Shown piece by piece: positions 29,988 through 39,142 of a stretch of DNA of 52,309 nucleotides. The stretch comes from RGIG9115 sp045649825. Lineage in GTDB: Bacteria > Bacillota > Clostridia > UBA1381. The position numbers and the translations under genes were made by a program. The stretch spans positions 1 through 52,309 of the forward strand of contig JAZRQO010000006.1 in NCBI GenBank assembly GCA_045649825.1, in the 5' to 3' direction. The first letter of the stretch is position 1. Every line of letters begins with the position of its first letter. The notes under the pieces are model-generated. The model worked only from the letters and a program-made list of their open reading frames with translations. It was not told where the DNA came from and searched no databases.

Positions 29988-31925
29988 ATGGCATACACAT
30001 TAGCAGAAAAAATACTCAATGCCCATATTGTTGACGGTGAACCTGTAAAGGGTACAGAAGTAGGCCTTAGAATAGACCAGACCCTTACTCAGGACGCAAC
30101 CGGAACAATGGCATATCTTGAATTTGAGGCAATGGGAGTTCCCCGTGTAAAAACGGAACGCTCTGTTGCATATATAGACCATAACACACTGCAGAACGGA
30201 TTTGAAAACGCTGATGACCACAGATTTATAGGCAGTGTTTGTAAGAAGCACGGCATATATTTTTCACGTCCGGGTAACGGTATCTGCCATCAGGTACACC
30301 TTGAACGCTTTGGTGCTCCGGGTAAAACCCTTATCGGCTCTGATAGCCACACTCCTACAGGCGGCGGTATAGGTATGATTGCCATCGGTGCAGGCGGAAT
30401 GGACGTTGCAGTTGCTATGGGCGGTGGCGCTTATTATATTACATACCCCAAAATAGTAAATGTCCGCCTTACAGGTAAGCTTCAGCCCTGGGTTGCGGCA
30501 AAGGATGTAATTCTTGAAGTTTTAAGACGTCTTTCAGTTAAAGGCGGCGTAGGTAAAATAATCGAATATTCAGGCGAGGGTGTAAAAACTCTGTCAGTTC
30601 CTGAACGTGCAACAATCACAAATATGGGTGCGGAACTTGGTGCAACCACCTCAATATTCCCTTCTGATGAGGTAACACGTGAATTCCTTAAGGCTGAGGG
30701 CAGGGAGGATGTTTACGTTCCTCTTTGTGCAGATGAAGGTGCAGAGTATGACGAGGTTGTGGAAATAAATCTCAGCGAGCTTGTTCCCATGGCGGCTTGC
30801 CCCCATTCACCCGATAATGTAAAAACCTGTGCCGAAATCGGAAACCTCAAAATCGACCAGGTTTGTATCGGTTCCTGTACAAACTCATCACTCCTTGATA
30901 TGCTCAAGGTTGCTCATATATTAAAGGGCAAAACAGTTCATCCTGATGTATCGCTGTCAATAGCCCCCGGCTCAAAGCAGGTGCTTAATATGCTTGCTAA
31001 AAACGGTGCTTTGTCAATAATGATAGATGCAGGTGCAAGAATTTTAGAGAGTGCATGCGGTCCTTGTATCGGTATGGGACAGTCACCTAATTCGAAGGGT
31101 ATTTCACTCCGTACATTTAACCGTAACTTCGAAGGCCGTTCAGGCACAAAGGACGGGCAGGTATACCTTGTATCACCTGAGCTTGCGGCGGCATCCGCTC
31201 TTACGGGCTGCCTCACCGACCCAAGAACTCTTGGCGATATGCCTGACTTTGAAATTCCCGAACAGTTCGACATAAACGACAATATGGTTGTTCCACCCGT
31301 ACCTGAGAGCGAAATGAACTCTGTTGAGGTTCTTCGTGGGCCAAACATCAAGCCTTTCCCCGTTTCAGAGCCTCTTGCTACAGATATTACAGCACAGTGT
31401 GCTCTTAAGGTGGGCGACAATATCACAACCGACCATATTATGCCTGCAGGTGCAAAAATACTTCCACTTCGTTCAAACATCCCTGAAATATCAAAGTACT
31501 GCTTTGCAGTATGTGACGAAACATTCCCTGCACGTGCTCTCGAGCTTAAAAAGAGCATAATCGTTGGCGGTGTTAATTACGGACAGGGCTCATCACGTGA
31601 GCATGCGGCACTGGCCCCTCTGTATCTTGGAGTAAAGGCAGTTATAACAAAGTCATTTGCACGTATTCATATGGCAAATCTTATAAATGCGGGAATAGTT
31701 CCCCTTGTATTTGAAAACGAGGCTGATTACGAGAAAATAAGTCAGGGCGACGACCTTGAAATTGCTGATATTACAGGTCAGATTAAATCAGGCGACACAG
31801 TTTTTGTAACCAATAAGACAACAGGTGCCGAAATCAGAACAACAGTATCGTTGTCCGAACGCCAGAGAGCTATGCTTTTAGCCGGCGGGCTTCTTAACTA
31901 CACAAAGCAAAACGGAAAGGATTGA
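29988..31925 (+). CDS. acn: aconitate hydratase
   Basis: Aconitase isomerises citrate to isocitrate using a 4Fe-4S cluster. At 645 residues this is the shorter aconitase form that resembles homoaconitase and isopropylmalate isomerase in length. Cluster cysteines lie in CIGSCTNSSLLDM and CGPCIGMGQSP, the substrate Ser/Arg loop is GVNYGQGSSREHAA, and GSDSHTPTGGGIGMIAIG is near the N-terminus. The ATG at 29988 follows GGAGG. The stop is 5 bases before icd, so citrate-to-oxoglutarate steps are encoded together. Confidence 0.95.
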   Translation: MAYTLAEKILNAHIVDGEPVKGTEVGLRIDQTLTQDATGTMAYLEFEAMGVPRVKTERSVAYIDHNTLQNGFENADDHRFIGSVCKKHGIYFSRPGNGICHQVHLERFGAPGKTLIGSDSHTPTGGGIGMIAIGAGGMDVAVAMGGGAYYITYPKIVNVRLTGKLQPWVAAKDVILEVLRRLSVKGGVGKIIEYSGEGVKTLSVPERATITNMGAELGATTSIFPSDEVTREFLKAEGREDVYVPLCADEGAEYDEVVEINLSELVPMAACPHSPDNVKTCAEIGNLKIDQVCIGSCTNSSLLDMLKVAHILKGKTVHPDVSLSIAPGSKQVLNMLAKNGALSIMIDAGARILESACGPCIGMGQSPNSKGISLRTFNRNFEGRSGTKDGQVYLVSPELAAASALTGCLTDPRTLGDMPDFEIPEQFDINDNMVVPPVPESEMNSVEVLRGPNIKPFPVSEPLATDITAQCALKVGDNITTDHIMPAGAKILPLRSNIPEISKYCFAVCDETFPARALELKKSIIVGGVNYGQGSSREHAALAPLYLGVKAVITKSFARIHMANLINAGIVPLVFENEADYEKISQGDDLEIADITGQIKSGDTVFVTNKTTGAEIRTTVSLSERQRAMLLAGGLLNYTKQNGKD

Positions 31926-31930
31926 TAAAA

Positions 31931-33097
31931 ATGGCATACACACCCGAAATTGAAGCAGCTCTTGAGAAATTTGCAAAAATTCTTGAAGAGCAGAATGTAA
32001 GAATTGAAAAAATGAAGCAGGAAAAGGATTTTATCGACTATGAAAAGCTTGATAAAATCGTAATCGGTGTTTGCGGCGGTGACGGAATAGGCCCTGCAAT
32101 CACAGATGCAGCACATAAAATTCTTGAATTCCTTCTTGCAGATGAAATGGCAAAGGGAAAGATAGAGTTTAAGGTAATCGACGGACTTACAATTGAGAAC
32201 AGAGTTGCGGCAAACAAGGCAATTCCCGATGATGTTTTAGATGAACTTAAGGCTTGTCACGTTATCCTCAAAGGCCCTACAACTACACCAAGAGCAGGCG
32301 ATCCCTGGCCCAATATCGAAAGTGCAAATGTGGCAATGCGTAAGGAGCTTGACCTTTTTGCAAACGTACGTCCTGTAAAAGTTCCCGACCAGGGTATTGA
32401 CTGGACGTTCTACCGTGAAAATACCGAGGGCGGATACGCTGTAGGCTCAAAGGGTGTGAACGTAACTGACGACCTTGCAATCGACTTCACTGTTGCAACA
32501 AGTGACGGAAGTGAAAGAATAGCAAGAGCTGCATTTGAATATGCTAAAAAGAACGGTAAAACAAAGGTTACCTGTGTAACAAAAGCAAACGTAATCAAAA
32601 CAACGGACGGGAAATTCCTTCGTACCTGCCAGGAGGTGGCTAAAGACTACCCCGGCATCGAGCTTGACGACTGGTACATTGATATTATGACTGCAAAGCT
32701 TGTAGACCCCAAGAGAAGAACAGGCTTCCAGGTTGTTGTTCTCCCCAACCTCTACGGCGACATCATTACTGATGAAGCGGCTGAATTCCAGGGCGGAGTT
32801 GGAACTGCAGGAAGTGCAAACATCGGTAAAAAATATGCTATGTTTGAAGCAATCCACGGCAGCGCTCCCAGAATGGTTTTGGAGGGTAGAGATAAGTATG
32901 CAGATCCCTGTTCAATAATCAGAGCAGGTGTTATGCTCCTTTCACATATCGGATATCAGGCTCAGGCAGATAAACTTGAACGTGCCCTTGATATTTGTAT
33001 GTATGAAGAAAAGAAACTTACTATCACAGGCCGCGACACGGGATGTACAGGAATGGAGTTTGCAGAGTACATTATGGACACCATTAAAAAGCTTTGA
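31931..33097 (+). CDS. icd: isocitrate dehydrogenase (isocitrate/isopropylmalate dehydrogenase family)
   Basis: The 388-residue enzyme oxidatively decarboxylates isocitrate. KGPTTTPRAGDPWPNIESAN and LFANVRPVK bind substrate, YRENTEGGYAVG is the family signature, and NLYGDIITDEAAEFQGGVGT carries the metal-binding aspartates. Its neighbour is aconitase, which supports isocitrate rather than isopropylmalate as substrate. NAD rather than NADP use is suggested by linkage to rex but is not proven. AAAGGA precedes the ATG at 31931 by 9 bases. Confidence 0.92.
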   Translation: MAYTPEIEAALEKFAKILEEQNVRIEKMKQEKDFIDYEKLDKIVIGVCGGDGIGPAITDAAHKILEFLLADEMAKGKIEFKVIDGLTIENRVAANKAIPDDVLDELKACHVILKGPTTTPRAGDPWPNIESANVAMRKELDLFANVRPVKVPDQGIDWTFYRENTEGGYAVGSKGVNVTDDLAIDFTVATSDGSERIARAAFEYAKKNGKTKVTCVTKANVIKTTDGKFLRTCQEVAKDYPGIELDDWYIDIMTAKLVDPKRRTGFQVVVLPNLYGDIITDEAAEFQGGVGTAGSANIGKKYAMFEAIHGSAPRMVLEGRDKYADPCSIIRAGVMLLSHIGYQAQADKLERALDICMYEEKKLTITGRDTGCTGMEFAEYIMDTIKKL

Positions 33098-33129
33098 TGT
33101 TGTCCTCATAATAAGGAAGAGGTAAAAAC

Positions 33130-33759
33130 GTGATAAATAACGAAAAACAAGTACCGGCGGTAGTTATAAAACGTCTGCCAAGGTATTACAGATATCTCAG
33201 CGAGCTTCTGAAGCTGGATATAAAACGCATTTCTTCAGGTGACCTCAGCAAAAAAATGAATGTGACTGCATCGCAGATACGTCAGGATTTTAATTACTTC
33301 GGCGGATTCGGGCAGCAGGGTTATGGCTATAATGTAGAACATTTGTATAATGCCATAGGCGAAATTCTCGGTCTTAATAACGAAAACCGTGCAATTGTCG
33401 TAGGTGCGGGTAACCTCGGCAGAGCACTTGCAAATCACGATGCGTTTGAACGACGTGGTTTTAAAATAATGGCACTGTTCGATATAAATCCCGACGTTTG
33501 CGGAAAAGAGGTTAACGGCAAAAAAGTTTTCCCTCTTGAAGAGCTTGAAGGATTTATTGCCGAGAACAGCATAAACATCGGAATTCTCACAGTTCCAAGC
33601 AGCTTCGTTAAAGAAACTGCCGACAGGCTTGTAAAAGCGGGAATACAGGGTATGCTTAATTTCGGCTACACTGAGCTTGAGTCCGACTTTGGTGTGCCTG
33701 TAGAGAATGTACATTTATCGGATGCACTTATGACTCTGTCATACAAACTAAAGCGCTGA
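33130..33759 (+). CDS. rex: redox-sensing transcriptional repressor Rex
   Basis: Rex senses the NADH/NAD ratio and represses fermentation and redox genes when NADH is low. Residues 1-85 form the winged helix (LPRYYRYLSELL; VTASQIRQDFNYFGGFGQQG), residues about 90-175 a Rossmann fold with VVGAGNLGRALANH, and the last helix swaps between subunits. The GTG at 33130 follows AAGGAAGAGG. Its place 32 bases after icd suggests co-transcription with the NADH-producing step. Confidence 0.96.
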   Translation: MINNEKQVPAVVIKRLPRYYRYLSELLKLDIKRISSGDLSKKMNVTASQIRQDFNYFGGFGQQGYGYNVEHLYNAIGEILGLNNENRAIVVGAGNLGRALANHDAFERRGFKIMALFDINPDVCGKEVNGKKVFPLEELEGFIAENSINIGILTVPSSFVKETADRLVKAGIQGMLNFGYTELESDFGVPVENVHLSDALMTLSYKLKR

Positions 33760-33780
33760 GGAAAGGAGTTAATAATAAAA

Positions 33781-34794
33781 ATGAAAATTTTAGTAACAGG
33801 CGGTGCCGGATATATCGGTAGCCATACATGTGTGGAACTTTTGAACAGCGGTTATGAAATCGTGGTGTTGGATAATCTTTCCAACTCCTGCGAAAAAGCT
33901 CTTGATGCGGTTAAAGCAATAACAGGCAAGGATTTCCCTTTTTATAAAGTGGATATGCTTGACTTTGATGCAATGGAGAAGGTTTTTAAAGAGAATGAAT
34001 TTGACAGCGTAATCCATTTCGCAGGTCTTAAGGCAGTAGGTGAATCCACTCAGATACCTATAAGATACTATCATAACAACATAACGGGAACTCTTAATCT
34101 GCTTATGCTTATGGAAAAATATGATGTAAACAATATCGTATTTTCAAGCTCGGCAACGGTTTACGGCTCACCGGAAACTGTACCCATTACAGAGGATTTC
34201 CCCAGAAGTGCCACTAATCCCTACGGTGCAACAAAGCTTATGATAGAGGACATTCTCACAGACGTAACAAAAGCAAACCCCAAGCTTTCAGTATCGCTTC
34301 TCCGTTATTTCAACCCCATCGGTGCTCACGAAAGTGGAACAATGGGTGAGGACCCCAAGGGAATTCCCAATAATCTCCTTCCCTATATAACTCAGGTTGC
34401 AGTCGGTAAGCTCAAGGAGCTTTCAGTTTTCGGAAGCGACTATGACACGGTTGACGGAACTGGTGTTCGTGACTATATCCACGTAGTTGACCTTGCGATA
34501 GGCCATCTTAAAACTGTTGAGAATTGCACGGGCAAGCCCGGCGTTCATATCTACAACTTAGGAACAGGGCAGGGATACTCTGTTCTTCAGATAGTGGAAG
34601 CATTCAAGGCGGCAAGCGGTGCGCCTGTACCCTATAAAATAGTAGACCGCCGCCCCGGTGATATAGCAGAATGTTATGCAAACCCTGCAAAAGCAAAGAA
34701 TGAGCTTGGCTGGGTAGCAGAGCGAGGCATAGAAGAAATGTGCCGCGACTCCTGGAACTGGCAGAAGAATAACCCCAACGGGTATGCAGAGTGA
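33781..34794 (+). CDS. galE: UDP-glucose 4-epimerase
   Basis: This 337-residue short-chain dehydrogenase-like enzyme interconverts UDP-glucose and UDP-galactose with bound NAD. VTGGAGYIGSHTCVELL binds NAD; SSSATVYGSPETVPITED supplies the catalytic Ser, and NPYGATK the catalytic Tyr and Lys; RYFNPIGAHESG is the usual downstream motif. Normal length. AGGAAAGGAG precedes the ATG, 21 bases after rex. It ends the cluster, before a strong terminator. Confidence 0.96.
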   Translation: MKILVTGGAGYIGSHTCVELLNSGYEIVVLDNLSNSCEKALDAVKAITGKDFPFYKVDMLDFDAMEKVFKENEFDSVIHFAGLKAVGESTQIPIRYYHNNITGTLNLLMLMEKYDVNNIVFSSSATVYGSPETVPITEDFPRSATNPYGATKLMIEDILTDVTKANPKLSVSLLRYFNPIGAHESGTMGEDPKGIPNNLLPYITQVAVGKLKELSVFGSDYDTVDGTGVRDYIHVVDLAIGHLKTVENCTGKPGVHIYNLGTGQGYSVLQIVEAFKAASGAPVPYKIVDRRPGDIAECYANPAKAKNELGWVAERGIEEMCRDSWNWQKNNPNGYAE

Positions 34795-34800
34795 TAAACA

Positions 34801-34833
34801 AAAAAATCTGAGCATTGAAGCTCAGATTTTTTT
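34801..34833. terminator. bidirectional terminator after galE
   Basis: The stem AAAAAATCTGAGC / GCTCAGATTTTTTT lies between converging genes. Confidence 0.93.
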
Positions 34834-34839
34834 GTAGAA

Positions 34840-35847
34840 TTAATTATCAGCGTTCTTTATGTATGGGTCAGTTCCAAAATTCTGGCAGTCTACAAGTGCT
34901 TTCATATACTTGCCGAACTTTGTTTCAAGCTCCTCATGTGCCTGGTCAAACTTATCCATTGGATAAATTTTAACAGGAAGGTCTTTGTATTTCCACTGAC
35001 CTGATGAAAGAAGCTCCATAGACTTTTCAAGACCCTTATGTGTACGGTGCGCATCTCTTGGATGAGTGCTGAGCATATCAATTGCCTTTACGTTTGCAAG
35101 CTGCATGTCGATAGGTCTTAATTCGCCTGTGTGGTATGCACCTATTCCAAGGAAACCAAGCATCTTAGTAAGCTTGATTGCAAGGTTAAGAGAATCTGCA
35201 GTTTCGCCCCACTCCATAACATAGTCAAAGCCGCGACCGTCACAGGGATGAGCTCTGTCTGCTACATACTCTTCAGGAAGCTCCTCGGGAAGATATGCCT
35301 CGTCTGCTCCGTACTTGAGAGCATTTTTGAGGGATTCTTTGTTAACGTCAACTGCAACAATCTTACCTGCTCCTCTGAGCTTGAGAAGTGATATAGCACC
35401 GCAACCCATATATCCGCATCCAACAACTGCAACGCTTGATTCGCCGGGGAATGTCATAGGTACTTTGCTTACTGCACTTAAAAGACATGCAAGAGGCTCA
35501 CCTGTAGCATCCTCAAATGATACATTGTCGGGAATAATGTATACATGCTTTTCTTTCATAACTCCGTATTCTGCAATGTTAGGACCAAGACCTGTTACTC
35601 TGTCGCCGGGTTTAACACGAGTTACATTCTTACCTACGGCTTCAACTACACCGCAGGGCTCGTGACCGAAACCTTTATCAATACCGTTGCCAGTTTCTGC
35701 ATGCTCCCATGAATAATGCTCTGACATGCATACACCGTGATAAATGAGCTTAACAAGCACTTCATCATCGCCGAATTCAGGCATGGGTACGTCCCTTACC
35801 TCAGTTTTTCCGGGACCCACAAGAAACATTTTTTTCATTGTTTTCAT
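34840..35847 (-). CDS. zinc-type medium-chain alcohol dehydrogenase family protein
   Basis: The 335-residue protein belongs to the MDR superfamily. The catalytic zinc region includes HGVCMSEHY and KGFGHEPCGVVEAVG (HE pair). VAVVGCGYMGCGAISLLK is the NAD(P)-binding motif. The four-cysteine structural zinc lobe of classical alcohol dehydrogenases is missing. It may be a sugar or polyol dehydrogenase, supported by the divergent AraC regulator and the YhcH and PfkB genes to the right. AAGGAGG precedes the ATG at 35847. Confidence 0.88.
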   Translation of the reverse strand: MKTMKKMFLVGPGKTEVRDVPMPEFGDDEVLVKLIYHGVCMSEHYSWEHAETGNGIDKGFGHEPCGVVEAVGKNVTRVKPGDRVTGLGPNIAEYGVMKEKHVYIIPDNVSFEDATGEPLACLLSAVSKVPMTFPGESSVAVVGCGYMGCGAISLLKLRGAGKIVAVDVNKESLKNALKYGADEAYLPEELPEEYVADRAHPCDGRGFDYVMEWGETADSLNLAIKLTKMLGFLGIGAYHTGELRPIDMQLANVKAIDMLSTHPRDAHRTHKGLEKSMELLSSGQWKYKDLPVKIYPMDKFDQAHEELETKFGKYMKALVDCQNFGTDPYIKNADN

Positions 35848-35979
35848 AATAAAATCCTCCTTAAAATCCGTTCTGGAATTTATATTCCGTTAATTTCATT
35901 ATACACATTCCCTAAAAATACACAATATAAAATTACGATTATAATATGTAAAAAAACGACATTAATATCAAAAAAAGAG

Positions 35980-36008
35980 TAGACAGTTTAATAATAATGT
36001 GGTAAAAT
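35980..36008 (+). promoter_or_regulatory. promoter of the AraC-family gene
   Basis: TAGACA at 35980 and TAAAAT at 36003 with a 17-base spacer. On the minus strand TATAAT (35902-35907) serves the divergent MDR gene, with a weaker -35. Confidence 0.65.
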
Positions 36009-36109
36009 GATTGCAGAAGTCTTGCTTTGCAAAATTTAAACTGCCGAAGGCAATACCACTCGACGTAAGGTGAATAAACTGCATTATGAAATATAAGGGA
36101 GGTTATTAT

Positions 36110-36841
36110 ATGAGAGTAAGAACTGCAGGTAAAGCACCCCGAAAGCTTTATTATTCCTATGACCATAATCACGGTTTTTGGGAGATTGTGCTTAATGTAT
36201 CCGGTACGGGGAAGACGAAAATCGGAAACCAAGAATATGAATTCGGCCCGGGAACAGTTTTTGTCGTTCCGCCTAATGTGGGGCATTCCAAAACCTCCGA
36301 AAATGGATTTGAAGATATTTTTATCGGTGTAGACTCGATTAATTTCGATACAAAAAATAAATCTGTATTTGCCCAGGACGACGAAGAAAAAACGATAGAA
36401 ATGCTCATTTATACCATAATACGTGTGTTTCATAAAAAAGAAGGCAATCATGCTGCAATCCTCGACACTCTTGCCCAATCTGTTTGTAACTTTATTCTTG
36501 GGAGAGCAAAGTCGGAAAAGGAAAAAAATTCGGATGTTGAGCTTTTTATAAACGACCTTATTATAAACTATACCGACAGTAATTTTACCGTAGGAGAAGC
36601 AATGTCCCGTACAAATTATAATAAGGACCATTTCAGACGGATTTTTAAAGAGTATACAGGTACAACCCCTGTTGAATATCTTACAAAGTTGCGTATAGGC
36701 TGCGCAAAAAATATGCTTAAAAGTAACAACGGCAGAAAGATAAAGGAAATAGCCTTCGAATCGGGATTTTCAGATTATCTGTATTTTGCAAAGGTGTTTA
36801 AAAAGTATACGGGGAAAACGCCCGGAGAGTATGCAGAGTAA
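36110..36841 (+). CDS. AraC-family transcriptional regulator
   Basis: The 243-residue protein has an N-terminal cupin-type sensor with YDHNHGFWEIVLNVSGTG, followed by a C-terminal double helix-turn-helix (SRTNYNKDHFRRIFKEYTGT; IAFESGFSDYLYFAKVFKKY). Such proteins activate carbohydrate genes when a sugar binds the cupin. The ATG at 36110 has GGGAGG 8 bases upstream; an in-frame ATG at 36086 lacks one. It is divergent from the MDR gene and precedes YhcH and PfkB genes, so it likely controls this sugar cluster. Confidence 0.92.
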   Translation: MRVRTAGKAPRKLYYSYDHNHGFWEIVLNVSGTGKTKIGNQEYEFGPGTVFVVPPNVGHSKTSENGFEDIFIGVDSINFDTKNKSVFAQDDEEKTIEMLIYTIIRVFHKKEGNHAAILDTLAQSVCNFILGRAKSEKEKNSDVELFINDLIINYTDSNFTVGEAMSRTNYNKDHFRRIFKEYTGTTPVEYLTKLRIGCAKNMLKSNNGRKIKEIAFESGFSDYLYFAKVFKKYTGKTPGEYAE

Positions 36842-36962
36842 CGTAATGTCACCCGCATTTGCATTCATTTTTTGTCAGATGGTGTTTCATTCAGTAGTTA
36901 TAACTCTGCACGCAGTGCAGAATACCACTGTTTATCAGCATTCAGGCAAAACCAATTTACTC

Positions 36963-36991
36963 TTGACACATTTTGCCTTATGTGCTATTAT
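36963..36991 (+). promoter_or_regulatory. promoter of the YhcH-family gene
   Basis: TTGACA at 36963 and TATTAT at 36986 with a 17-base spacer. Confidence 0.85.
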
Positions 36992-37032
36992 ATACATACT
37001 AGAAATTTATTACAAAAGTGAGGTTATATAAA

Positions 37033-37485
37033 ATGATTTTAGACAAGTACGAAAATAAGGACCTTTATGTTGGTATTCATCCTCTTTTTGCTAAATGCTT
37101 TGAATACGTGGATGAATACAAAAAGAACCCTGTTCCTGCAGGTACATATGAGATAGAAGGACGCGACCTTTATGTTATGGTTCAGGATTCCGAAACGAGA
37201 ACAGAGGGATTTCTTGAAACACATAAAAAGTACATTGATGTTCAAGTTCTCATAGATGGAGAGGAAATGGTTTATTGCGACTGGGGTGATAAGCTCGAAA
37301 CTGAAGAGGCTTATAATGAAGAAAAAGACTATGAATTCTTTAAAGACGGAGAGGATAAAATTGAATTTAAATTTGCAGGCGGCGAATTTATGATTTTATT
37401 CCCCCACGATGCACATAAGCCCGCAATGATTTGCGGCGATAAGCAAACGGTTTGCAAAAAGCTTGTATTTAAAGTAAAAATCTGA
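37033..37485 (+). CDS. YhcH/YjgK/YiaL family protein
   Basis: The 150-residue cupin-like protein starts MILDKYENKDLYVG. Family signatures are EGRDLYVMVQDSETRTEGFL, THKKYIDVQVLIDGEE and ILFPHDAHKP, whose His and Glu residues form a metal site. Members of this DUF386 family accompany sialic acid and uronate pathways and may act as sugar anomerases. The ATG at 37033 follows GAGG by 9 bases. Monocistronic by promoter and terminator. Confidence 0.92.
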   Translation: MILDKYENKDLYVGIHPLFAKCFEYVDEYKKNPVPAGTYEIEGRDLYVMVQDSETRTEGFLETHKKYIDVQVLIDGEEMVYCDWGDKLETEEAYNEEKDYEFFKDGEDKIEFKFAGGEFMILFPHDAHKPAMICGDKQTVCKKLVFKVKI

Positions 37486-37495
37486 ATTAATGTAG

Positions 37496-37525
37496 GACAA
37501 GGGATGGCTCCCTTGTCTTTTTTTT
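37496..37525 (+). terminator. terminator after the YhcH-family gene
   Basis: The 8-bp stem GACAAGGG / CCCTTGTC is followed by eight Ts. Confidence 0.92.
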
Positions 37526-37559
37526 GTAAAAAAGATATAAAAATTGGCAATTTTGTGTA

Positions 37560-37588
37560 TTTACTTTTTTAAAAAAATAGTGTATAAT
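37560..37588 (+). promoter_or_regulatory. promoter of the PfkB kinase gene
   Basis: TTTACT at 37560 and TATAAT at 37583 with a 17-base spacer. Confidence 0.72.
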
Positions 37589-37621
37589 CGTATTATTACA
37601 AAATAAGCGAGGTTATGTTAA

Positions 37622-38647
37622 ATGGAAAAACAGACTAAAGGCGTTACTATTGCCGGTGTTGCTTTGGTAGACGTTATTAATATGATTGATAAATACCCCG
37701 AGAAGAATATGTTGACTACCATAAAGGAAGTATCTATGGCGGTGGGCGGATGTGTTCCCAACACGATTATTGATATTGCAAAGATTGATAAGGATATGCC
37801 CCTTAGTGCATCTTTCAAAATCGGTGATGATGACTACGGGAAGTACATAGTGGAGCAGTTAAGACTCAACGGCATTGATACAAGCCGTGTTATAGTAGAT
37901 AAAAATGTTTCCACGTCCTACACTCAGGTTATGACCGAAATTTCTACAGGTGACAGAACATTCTTCACAAATATGGCTGCAAACTCGGCTTATGATGTGG
38001 ATGATGTAGATGTTGATAAGCTGGACTGCGAAATTTTCCACGCAGGATATGTTCTGCTTCTCGATAGCCTCGACAGCGAGGATGCTGAGTACGGAACAAG
38101 AATGGCACGTCTTTTGAATAAGGTGGCTGCAAAAGGCATTAAAACTTCTATTGATATAGTAAGCGTAGAGGACGAAGAGCTATTTAAAAGAGTAGTCGTT
38201 CCCGCCGTTCGGCAGTGCGATTATGTTATAATAAACGAAGTTGAAAGCGGACGTATTACAGGTCTTTCACCACGTAATGCCGACGGAACACTCAATTTGG
38301 ACAATATCCGTAAAACAATGGAGATTATTATGTCTTACGGGGTAAGAGAAAAGGTAATAGTTCACAGTACTGAAATGGGAGCATTACTTGATAAAGACGG
38401 AAGCTTCGTGGTTGTTCCGTCACTTGACCTTCCCAAAGGCTGGATAAAGGGCAGCACGGGAGCAGGGGATTGCTACTGTGCAGCATGCCTCTACGGTCTT
38501 ACTCAGGGCTTCAATAACGAACGCCTCCTTGCATTTGCAGCAGGTGCAGCGGCAACAAACCTCACTCAGCCCGACTCCGTAAGCGGTGTTAAGAGCAAGG
38601 AAGAAATAGAAGAGATTAACAGAACAATTCCGAGAAGAATTTTGTAA
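37622..38647 (+). CDS. PfkB-family carbohydrate kinase
   Basis: The 341-residue ribokinase-fold protein phosphorylates a sugar or nucleoside with ATP. SMAVGGCVPNTIIDIAKI is the first PfkB signature region. WIKGSTGAGDCYCAACLYGL near residue 280 is the second, and its GAGD aspartate is the catalytic base. The substrate is unknown; the neighbourhood suggests a keto-sugar acid or hexose. GCGAGG precedes the ATG by 9 bases. Two terminators follow. Confidence 0.92.
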   Translation: MEKQTKGVTIAGVALVDVINMIDKYPEKNMLTTIKEVSMAVGGCVPNTIIDIAKIDKDMPLSASFKIGDDDYGKYIVEQLRLNGIDTSRVIVDKNVSTSYTQVMTEISTGDRTFFTNMAANSAYDVDDVDVDKLDCEIFHAGYVLLLDSLDSEDAEYGTRMARLLNKVAAKGIKTSIDIVSVEDEELFKRVVVPAVRQCDYVIINEVESGRITGLSPRNADGTLNLDNIRKTMEIIMSYGVREKVIVHSTEMGALLDKDGSFVVVPSLDLPKGWIKGSTGAGDCYCAACLYGLTQGFNNERLLAFAAGAAATNLTQPDSVSGVKSKEEIEEINRTIPRRIL

Positions 38648-38653
38648 TAAGAA

Positions 38654-38758
38654 CCCGACCCGACTAATGCAATCACAGATTGCGGTCGGGTGCCCCGGAA
38701 CCTTGTTGTGCTTCTCACAATAAAAATAATTCCGCAGTTTTTGCGGAATTATTTTTTT
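38654..38758 (+). terminator. two successive hairpins, second a strong terminator
   Basis: The first hairpin has CCCGACC (from 38654) against GGTCGGG (to 38690) without a T run. The second (38722-38758) has AAAAATAATTCCGCA / TGCGGAATTATTTTT followed by Ts and ends the PfkB transcript. The 80 bases after it show nothing recognisable. Confidence 0.85.
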
Positions 38759-38841
38759 GCCGTGAGAAAATATATTTTAATGTTAATATTTTACATAAAA
38801 AGCTTGCAGGCAACAACTTTTTGCTAATTTGGGACATTTGG

Positions 38842-38870
38842 TTGAAAGAGATTTTTTTTTATTGTATAAT
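38842..38870 (+). promoter_or_regulatory. promoter of the second surface-protein gene
   Basis: TTGAAA at 38842 and TATAAT at 38865 with a 17-base spacer, leaving an unusually long leader of about 265 bases. Confidence 0.78.
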
Positions 38871-38883
38871 GAACACACAATTA

Positions 38884-38916
38884 ACAGGATGGTGGATTTT
38901 ATCCACCTGTTTTTTC
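38884..38916 (+). promoter_or_regulatory. promoter-proximal terminator (possible attenuator)
   Basis: GGTGGAT (38891-38897) pairs with ATCCACC (38901-38907) and a run of six Ts follows, interrupted once at 38909-38910. It starts only about 7 bases after the expected transcription start. Confidence 0.65.
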
Positions 38917-39037
38917 CTGTAATTCAGCTGTTTTTAGATTCCCCGTTTTCTTTTCGGGCAAAAAGGAAATGGACTTCAGGTTTTAGTGATTATATATCGG
39001 GCTTATACTCAGTAATCAACCGGAATGTAAAGCAGTG

Positions 39038-39090
39038 ATAATAACTGTAATTGTGCTTAGCACGTGAAGGTGCAAACATACAGTTGTTAT
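39038..39090 (+). promoter_or_regulatory. structured leader RNA of unknown type
   Basis: ATAATAACTGTA (39038-39049) pairs with TACAGTTGTTAT (39079-39090) over 12 bp with one G-U. Inside, GCAC at 39060-39063 can pair either with GTGC at 39053-39056 or with GTGC at 39070-39073, giving two exclusive states. It lies about 50 bases before the surface-protein ATG. No known riboswitch consensus was recognised. Confidence 0.55.
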
Positions 39091-39142
39091 TTCAGCTTCG
39101 GATAATGCATAATAAAAATCTAAAAAGGAGATGTTAAAAGCT

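Noticed and set aside
30938..31558. Minus-strand frame of 206 codons inside acn
   Set aside because: Antisense to conserved aconitase motifs; composition is that of a shadow frame.
39038..39090. Cyclic di-GMP riboswitch in the surface-protein leader
   Set aside because: The GCAC and GCAAAC pieces recall the class I core, but spacing and the second conserved helix do not fit, so only an unknown structured leader is reported.
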